This document shows, in pieces, positions 56,220 to 64,000 of a DNA stretch of 64,000 nucleotides. Both the position numbers and the translations under genes were made by a program. Within the stretch, counting starts at the first letter, position 1. The number at the start of each line of letters is the position of its first letter. Source of the DNA: Hoplostethus atlanticus (Eukaryota; Chordata; Actinopteri; Trachichthyiformes; Trachichthyidae); NCBI GenBank assembly GCA_034670405.1, contig JAXDDX010000001.1, positions 10,807,001-10,871,000 on the forward strand, in the 5' to 3' direction. A model generated the notes under the pieces. The model made no database searches. It saw nothing but the letters and a program-made list of their open reading frames with translations, and was not told the DNA's origin.

Positions 56220-59200
56220 CCGTAACACCCACTATCTGTTTCTCCGCAGGGTTTCCCGAGCTGAAGGTGGTGGCGAGGGTGGAGGAGCAGGGCTCGCTGT
56301 ACCAGGGCACGTTGCCGGACTGGGTGGTGCTGCTGATGGACAGGGTGTAGATGCTGTTGGTGTAGCCATCGCAGTTACAGCTGTCCTGCTCCCTACCGCC
56401 ATTACCTGAGGCCCACACAAAGATGGAACCCAGTCCGCCGCGACCCTGAAGCATAGAGATACATCACACATACTCACACGGCTGCAATGCACAGACATGC
56501 ACACAAAAGGTCAAAGTAAGTAAGTGAGTAACAACAGTGGTGGAAGTGTGAAAAATTGCCCCTGATAAGATGTATTCCCTCAACCTATAAAATACCTTGC
56601 CACTTGACACTGAACTGCTGTAGGCATAACTCTTTACTAATATATCACAATGCCAGGCAATTTAATAGCAGAAATCAGATAACAAGCAGAACATTTGGGG
56701 GACCGAAAAAATGACAACCTAATATCTGGAGAAGCAGCTGGATTGTATGCTCCTGTCTCCTAAATATATATTCTCCTTACAAGTCACATTTCCATTTAGC
56801 ATTAATCAGGGGCCCACCATTCAAAGGGAAATGAAACATTTAGTGTGTTCTATCACAGCGGAGCAGAAACGGCCCAGATGCTAGGCCCCGTGGAATAAAC
56901 TAATTATGTGCATTTTCTGTTTTTGGAAGCTACAAGTGGGTGGAAATCACATATTCCTTTGGAAGAAACAGATAAAGGAAAGACAGATAAAGAAAACTGG
57001 AGAGACCTCTCTTACATTCCACTTACAGAAGGCACAATTGATGGGAAGCAAGACATTGATAAGGAGAGAGAAAACAGAGAGGAGGATGGAAATGGTGCAG
57101 ACCAATAGCAGTCCAGACTCCACGTCACACTAGGCTGCACCGTGAACTCCAGCAGAGCCTGAGATGAGATGCCCTCGCTATGGAAATTACTTATCAAAAG
57201 AGGAAATTGTATCACACAAATCTATAACATATCTTTCTCCATCCCTCTGACTCACTCACCGATACATACACATACCTACCTACACAGAAAAACCTTTGTC
57301 CACACTTCAGTTCAGGCCTTTCATGTATTTCAAGGGAAAAGCCTTGTGAGAATGTTTTGCTAATCCTTCTTGGATGGGTTTGTGTTTTGCTCGTGTCTCC
57401 TGCTCGCTGCCTGTGTGTCTGGGCATCAGTCCTATCACCTCCCATGAAAACAAAGACACTGGAATCTTTGCTTTCTTATCACCAATGTTTCAGCACTGTT
57501 TTCTCTGGCATAGTTAATCTGAGAAATTTTGAGCTTGTGATTGTACAAAAGGACCTCTTTTGACCGATCCGTCCAGCCTTGTGTGTAATCATCACAATGT
57601 CCTTGTACAAACAGGCATCTAAAAGAGTTGCAATTTTGCTCATACAGAGTGCTTCAAAATGAGTATCCATTTCATCTGCTCAATTGGTCCAAACATCTCC
57701 AACTTCCAAACAACCATATGTGGCTGTTTGAATTGCATCCACATAGTAGTCTCGAAACTGTGGCTAATACTGTGGCTCCTAAACTTCCCAGCCTTATTCA
57801 TGGCCTGACCCTGCCTCTGCTGCAGGTTACAGATGCCAACTGATAAAACTGGCGTATCAGAGGTTATCTCAATGGCAGGAGAACAGACGCTGAACCAGAG
57901 ATGTCCTGTTGTGCTGCTGTCAGGCAATTATTTCTCGCAAGCACACCGTGAAATGCGGCGCATTAGACGTTGGGATGTGATGTATGAATCATTATTTTCC
58001 ATTAAATTTTTTGCAGTTTCTCTCATTTAAACACCAATTACTGTCCTCTTTCAATCTAAATCTTGCTCTGCATCAGCGATTGCTCCTCCACTTCTCTTTT
58101 CTCCCATCTCACATTTGCCATTTTGCCATTCTGCTAATGCGTGTCTGTTGATGTACTATGCTGACGCTTTAGAAACAATGACATTAGCTTTAGATGATAT
58201 GTCATATCCATTAATGGCTTACTCCATCCAACCCAAAATGACTATTCAGAAGGCGGGGAGCAGAGGAGGTGAGTTCGTCTTAATCTGGGAGAAAGATTAT
58301 TATGATTGTATGGTATTTAGTGACAATATGTCCCTTAACTTGTGTAACAGGAATCAGTAAAGGACTTGCTGACCAACTTTGCTGACTTTTCCAACAGGGT
58401 CCTTTTTGCTAGCCTGGTAGAAATGATGGATTGCTTACAGAGCTGTTGTGAGTCTGATGGTGATGCTAGAAATACAAACTGACAGACATCGGTATATTCA
58501 AAGTCGAGGCTTATGCTCCGACTGACCTTGGTGATTCCCTGGAGAAAAGCCTCCTTGGCCAGTTTGGCAGGGCCGTCCAATGACTTGCCATCGTCTTCTG
58601 GGCCCCAGCTGGCACTATAGATGTGGATGTGCTGAGGGTTGAGGCTGAGAGAATGGGCCTCCACCACGTCTGTCACTTCCCCATCCAACATACGCACTCC
58701 TGCAGAATGCACACACAACGCAGAGCAGATTAGCATACAGGAGTGGCGGCAGGAGGAGCAGTGGGGAGGGAAAAGAGTGACAGAATGACAGATGGTGAGA
58801 AAGAGAAAGTGAGGGTGTGAATTTTAGCTTCAGATGGGAGGCGAGGTGTTGAAACCTCGGAAAAACATAAAAGGGACAGCGCGAGATGACACGTAGAGAA
58901 AGCTTGTCATAAAAACAGAGAAGGAGACAGAAAGAAATTGTTTGGACCACAAATTCTCATTTTATCTGCTGCCACAACAAAAACAGAATGGGAGAAACAA
59001 AACACTTCACAGGAGTAACAAAACACTCTGCAGAGAGTTCCAGCTTTGATGAGTAAGTGTGCACTGCCTCACACACATATGCTGTTCCAACAGATAATAC
59101 ACAGTTTTACTGTCACATAAACAAAAAACCCATCTGGCCATTAAAAGTAAGGACGGATGTTGCCTGGCCCCATCAACCACACAGAAAGGACAACAAGTAG

Positions 59201-62200
59201 ACCCATCCAAAAGACTGCAGGAGAGAAAGAAGACAGAGTAGGGCAGGCCAACCTGCCCACAAATGAGCTCAGAGTTTACAGGGCATGGTGTGTCTGCAGG
59301 GTAGCGCCAAATGTCACCTTTCATCATACCTGAACGCAACCCTGTTGGAGCCTTTGAAGTGTGCTGCTTCAGATCAGCGTGCTGAACATTAATGGCGGCA
59401 GAGAGGCGTGAAATGAACCACCTTCAAATAAGGTCCATTACTATTAGAGGACCCCCGGACCTCAGAGGCACCACTATGACTGACGACATTCATATTAAGA
59501 CTTCAATAATCCATTCTAGACAAGCTGCCTGGCCCTGCAGGCGCAAACCAGTAGGGTTAGAGCCACGGCTGTAATTATTTTGGCGATGTGGGGAGTCAGC
59601 ATAATGAAAGTTTGAATACTCACTACAGAAAAACCGAACTGGGCTAAATGTGTAATAATGCACAATGTTTGTGTGACGCTCATTATGCACAGGCTGTACT
59701 GCAGCTGTAATGATGATCATGACCGCCGTAACAATTCTCATCAACTTCCTGCAGCTTGGCAAACCCTTATTAAGATACTGCTGTGTAACTTCCCCTTCAG
59801 CTAAGTCAGAGTCAGCAGGTGGGAATGGCTCTACGCGCTGCAGGAGGAAAAGGAAAGACAGGTTGGCGGAAAGAAATCCTGAGTGAGCCAAGGAGGGTCA
59901 ATTACAGCGGTTAAACGCTAATCACTAATCATTGCTCAGTAAGGATATTGCAATTAGGCTCAGCCAAGGAAGAAACCCCCCCCCCCCCCTACCAAGACAG
60001 ACATGTACACACACATGTACACACACACACGAACATGAGTGCTCATGTTTGTGCACACACCCACTCACCATTGATATTTGGGAGCACAGCTGTGTATAAA
60101 CAATCAGGTGACCCCATGACATAAATAGATTCACAGGGGAATAATGTATGAGGGGCGCAGGGCCAACGAGCTGCCGAGTGGGAGATGAATGGTAATGAAG
60201 ACAAAGAAGGAGAGTTATGACTAACATCTGTGGATGGGACTGCTATGGGCTCCGCTGAGTCTTGTTGGCAGCAATCACGTCGTTGACAAATTGTTTGGTG
60301 ACAAAAGTTAGTTAGCATGCTCTACAAAGGGCAGATGTATTCAAGAGGAGGAAAAAAAAAACCCATTTGCAACTAAATTTGTGACTTGTTCACAGGTTTA
60401 ATATAATTGGGCCTCTTTGAATCATCTTCTTGACAGATATTTGCTCATCTTGGCAGCTAAATTATTATAGTTTAAACAGCAACACTAAGATGATTTACAC
60501 AACAGTGAATAGACGCCCGGTGATTTATGGAATCAGAGACACATGAAAGGTGAGTTAAGAAGATAATTTGCCTTTTTCCTAATTGACAAGAGAAAGGTTG
60601 GAGTTTGTAGCAGGGTGAGAGTCAAAAGTTGCATCTAGTTGCATCTTCACTACTTCATAACCAACTTAACTTATACAGTGCATACAGAGTTTTCCACATT
60701 TTGTTATGTTTCAGACTCATCTTAAAATGGATTCAATGGGTTTTGTTAATTTATTAAAAATAAAAGACTGAAATATCCCATTTACACAAGTATTCAGACC
60801 CTTCACTTAGTACTTGGTTAAAGCACCTTTGGCAGCAATGACAGCCTCAAGTCTTCTTGGAAATGATCCTACAAGCTTGGCACACCTCTCTTTTGGAAGT
60901 TTCTCCCATTCTTCTTGGCAGAATTGTTCAAGCTCAACCAGGTTGGATGGGGAGCGTCGGTGCGCAGCCATTTTCAGATCTCTCCAGAGATGCTCTATTG
61001 CGTTTAGGTCCAGACTCTGGCTGGGCCACTCCGGGACTTTCAGTTCAGAGTTTTCCCAAAGCCACTCCTGTGTTTTCTTGGTGGTATGCTTCAAGTCCAC
61101 CAGCCTGAGATCCTGAGCACTCTGAAAAAAGTTTTTACTCAGAATGCTCTATATTTTTCTGCATCCATCTTTCCCTCTATCCTGACTAGTCTCCCAGTCC
61201 CTGTCGCAGAAAAACATCCCCACAGCATGATGCTGCCACCACTGTGTTTGACTGTAGGGATGGTATTAATGAGGTGATGCTCAGTGCCTGGTTTCCTCCA
61301 CACACCCTTGGGAATTGTGGCCAAATAGTTCAATTTTCGTTTCATCAGACCAGAGATTTTGCTTCTCATGGTCTGAGAGTCGTTCAGGTGCCTTTTCGCA
61401 AACTCCCAGCGGGCTGTCATGTGCCTTTTAGTGAGGAATGGCTTCCGTCTGGCCACTTTACCATATAGGCCTGATTGGTGGAGTGCTGCACTGATGGTTG
61501 TCCTTCTGTAAGGTTCACCCATCTCCACAAAGGAACTCTGGATCTCATTCATAGTGACTATTGGGTTCTTGGTTACCTGTCTGACCTTCGTCCCCGATTG
61601 CTCAGTTTGGCTGGGCGGTCAGATCTAGGAAGACTGTTGGTGATTCCAAACTTCTTCCATTTGAGAATGATGGAGGCTACCGTGCTCTTGGGCACTTTCA
61701 ATGCTGCAGAAATATTCTTGTATCCTTCCCCAGATTTGTGCCTTGACCCAATCCTGTCTTGCAGGTCTACGGACAATTATCTCGACCTCATGGCTTGCTT
61801 TTCACTCTGACATACACCATCAACTGTGTGACCTTATAAAGACAGGTGTGTGCCTTTCCTAATTATGTCCAATGAATTTGATTAAGCACAGGTGGACTCC
61901 AATCAAGTTGTAGAAGCATCTCAAGGACCATTGATAGAAGTAGGATGCACCAGAGCTCAATTACGAATGTCATAACAAAGGGTCTGAATACTTCTGTAAA
62001 TGGAATATTTCAGTCTTTTATTTTTAATAAATGAAAAAAACCTGTTTTTGCTTTGCCATTGTGGAACACTGTGTGTAGATGAGTCTGAAACATAACAAAA
62101 TGTGGAAAACGTATGCACTGTATATTATTGGGACCATAATGAAACGTGACCAGGCTACAGGGACCCAAAGACCATAGTTGAAAGACCAAGCAACATACTT

Positions 62201-62346
62201 GTGTGTTGATCAGTTTGACTGTTTCTACTGACATCCCAGCATACATGCTTCACTCACCTCCAATTTTAGCGTTATAGGCCACACCCACACCACAGACCCC
62301 GTTGTTGGCTGCAGCTGCAACCTCTCCTGCACAGCGGGTTCCATGC
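49634..62346 (-). CDS. furin: Furin proprotein convertase (partial, 5' exons outside window)
   Basis: Furin is a trans-Golgi, calcium-dependent serine protease that cleaves proproteins after R-X-K/R-R. Ten minus-strand exons are present: 62346-62258, 58699-58527, 56445-56233, 54326-54226, 52783-52680, 52502-52385, 52221-52042, 51711-51584, 50887-50759 and 50328-49634, about 643 codons. In order: [20 protein letters not shown] (catalytic His), [33 protein letters not shown] (oxyanion Asn), [14 protein letters not shown] (catalytic Ser), the P domain ([16 protein letters not shown] through [18 protein letters not shown]), a Cys-rich region, a membrane span ([18 protein letters not shown]) and a cytosolic tail with YKGI and an acidic Ser cluster (ESESDSEVD) before [12 protein letters not shown]. 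Signal peptide, prodomain and the catalytic Asp exon lie beyond 64000. Oddity: the usual RGD of the P domain reads RGK. Teleosts can have two furin paralogues, and I cannot tell which this is. Confidence 0.95.
54081..54100. repeat. Short (CA)n microsatellite in a FURIN intron
   Basis: About eight CA units in the intron between the catalytic-serine exon (54226-54326) and the next downstream coding exon (52680-52783). Confidence 0.7.
56172..56216. repeat. (GT)n microsatellite beside a FURIN splice donor
   Basis: About 22 GT units on plus, i.e. (CA)n in the FURIN sense strand, starting about 17 bases into the intron that follows the exon ending at 56233. Confidence 0.95.
60676..62120 (-). mobile_element. 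Near full-length Tc1-like element in a FURIN intron
   Basis: CAGTGCATAC at the left end (60676) is mirrored at the right end (62120), each next to TA. The similarity extends about 45 bases into each terminus (TTTTCCACATTTTGTTATGT). At 1.45 kb it is almost the size of intact Tc1 elements and lies in the same orientation as FURIN, starting 138 bases downstream of the exon with the catalytic histidine. Confidence 0.9.
60804..61800 (-). pseudogene. Decayed Tc1 transposase
   Basis: The three transposase regions are readable only in different frames. The N-terminal HTH ([20 protein letters not shown]) runs in 61776-61573, the middle ([17 protein letters not shown], then [20 protein letters not shown]) in 61552-61139, and the C-terminal part ([19 protein letters not shown]) in 61100-60807. 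The catalytic third acid (Glu of IEHLW) is present. The first Asp is reachable only in a shifted frame, and the segment with the second Asp is deleted, so the protein is inactive. Confidence 0.85.
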
Positions 62347-64000
62347 CTGGTGAGCGTGAACGAGAGTGGCCATGAAAGGAGAGTAATGAGACAGTGAAAG
62401 ATTAAAATAAGAAAACATACGTTAAGCAGGAGCATCTCAATCCCATCTCAAAGAAAAAATCCTGTCATTGTATATGACACAGTAACCACCTGAACCAATA
62501 GCTTCCACACTCAGAAGAGAAACATAAAACCACGGGTATTTTCGAAACTGCTGCAGACTCATTGGTGTTGGAGGATTAACAACGAGCGCCAGAAGGCCTG
62601 ATATTCCCTCCACATTACAGGGCTATTCATTTGAAAAGCCCTAGAAATCAAGGATTAGTTAGTTTAACAAAACAATGAAGAACGACCTTCATGGTGAACA
62701 TGAAAGTGATTAGACGTATGGAGGACACACTATTCTCTTCATGAGCATCAAGAGGTCAATTTCTTTTAAGATGTAAATTATTGGAAATGCATATATTATC
62801 TACCAAATTTAGGACTTTTTGGTCACGATTTACAACCCTGTGATGGTATCTGCACCTTTACAATGCTTCTTTAGGTAGCTGTAGCTTGCAAAAAATGAAA
62901 TCTGACTCAAACCCACAACATTCCAAGCATTTCCCAACATCCCCACACACCAGGATGGCCATATAGAAAGTATTCTTGAGGGAGTACACAAGATCTGGGC
63001 TTTCCATATACTGTAGTTCGAAAGCAAAACAACAAAAGAGCAGAGCCAAATCTTGATGTTGCAAAAGCCTTATTATGTGTGTGGCATTCTCTCATAAGCC
63101 TTGAGGGAAAAGCTCATTTTTGAGCAAAGAGATAGCAGATGAGCAAAGATAATTATCTTGTCTCCCATCAAACGTATCTGATAATAACAAGCCAGAGTGA
63201 CGCTCTTCCAATTAAAAATGGCTGAAGTGAAACATAGGGAAGACCTGTCTAAAACTAACTTCACCTTGACAGTCACTGGCCGCAAGTCATCCAAAAGAAA
63301 TATGAGATGTTATCGATGTACATGAATTATTCACAGAGTCCTTCATCAATACTTATGAGCAGTATTGAATTTCAGAGAACAGACAGGTGCGTCGACAATA
63401 GCTAACCTCCAGAGCATTGTTTGGATATTGAATACACCAACACTGCACAAACCAATACCACCCCTATCCCAAAAGAAATGCTTTATTAACTACAGAAGCA
63501 ACTCCATGAAAGACAATGAAAAATCTAAATTGAAAACTTTTTGCTTCAGGCAAAAAGTGATCATCATTAGTGTATCCAATTACCTTTTGGTGTTAGAGCA
63601 ATTGCGAACGAATAGAACAGAATGAGTATTTTCCATAGGTCATTAAGACTGCTTACTGATTACAGTGCAGAGATCTGATTAGGAGGTGTACAGTTTCATT
63701 CCCTTCTTTGGGTCGTGCTATGCGAACATAATCAGAACAGCTAATTATATCCACATTATTGTTTTGGAAGAATCAGTAATTACACATTTTCTTGTTTGAC
63801 CTCCCCAACTCCTTGATGATGAAGCAGAGGACAAAGCGATTTCACAGGGTCAGAGCATGGCTGTGCCTCCAGCTGGGATCCTGATTAGGCTGTAGGTAGC
63901 TCTGCAATATATTACCCACCCGCTAATTCTCAATAACGCTCACTAACAAATTTCCACACAAATTTGTGGGAAATTTACTTTTCATGACCGACAACAATAA
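62347..64000. other. FURIN intron sequence running off the window
   Basis: No coding exon with furin similarity was found here. The next exon expected upstream carries the catalytic Asp, and no acceptor/donor pair enclosing such a frame was seen. AT-rich, no recognised repeats. Confidence 0.55.

Noticed and set aside
56102-56409. Valine-cysteine repeat frames on plus
   Set aside because: They come from the (GT)n repeat and the antisense of a FURIN exon.
1-64000. CRISPR arrays, bacterial operons, Shine-Dalgarno sites, rRNA or tRNA genes
   Set aside because: The sequence is clearly a vertebrate nuclear genome. No spaced direct-repeat array was seen, and no tRNA or rRNA was recognised by eye; a tRNAscan run would settle the tRNA part.

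Overview
This window is teleost-type vertebrate DNA. Genes are split by GT-AG introns, intergenic AT content is high, (CA)n microsatellites are long, and there are Tc1/mariner and hAT transposons of the kind common in bony fish. The gene set (GDPGP1, CIB1, RCCD1, UNC45A, MAN2A2, FURIN) matches genes that, from memory, lie in the CIB1/GDPGP1 and FURIN-MAN2A2-UNC45A-RCCD1 intervals of human chromosome 15q26. No species is claimed.

Layout: 1-2426 is AT-rich with no supported gene. 2427-3452 looks like a decayed BED/hAT transposon with a solo LTR (2934-3299) inside it. GDPGP1 (minus, 3545-4640) follows and carries a one-base frameshift beside its catalytic histidine motif. Divergently from it runs a stand-alone titin-like gene (plus, 5914-13428). 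Its main exon of 6.27 kb encodes 21 Ig/FN3 domains in the order of two A-band C-zone super-repeats. A hAT element with terminal repeats and splice-competent transposase exons (13843-15544) separates it from CIB1 (plus, 15993-17483). RCCD1 (minus, 17892-19868) and UNC45A (minus, 20822-26427) are packed head to tail. A small Shisa-like membrane protein gene (minus, 27170-28287) comes next. MAN2A2 (plus, 31345-45564) has 22 constitutive coding exons plus a candidate 78-nt cassette exon. FURIN (minus, 49634 to beyond the window) is partial: the exon with the catalytic histidine and everything downstream to the stop are here, while the signal peptide, prodomain and catalytic aspartate exons must lie past 64000.

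Functionally these are mostly housekeeping genes: GDP-glucose clearance, integrin/calcium signalling, an RCC1-repeat cofactor, a myosin chaperone, Golgi N-glycan trimming and Golgi proprotein cleavage. The titin-like gene is the outlier and the best candidate for something little described: a titin A-band segment of about 2145 residues with its own start, tails, stop and poly(A) signals. Exon boundaries were derived by hand from splice sites, phase continuity and remembered vertebrate homologues, and no search was run.
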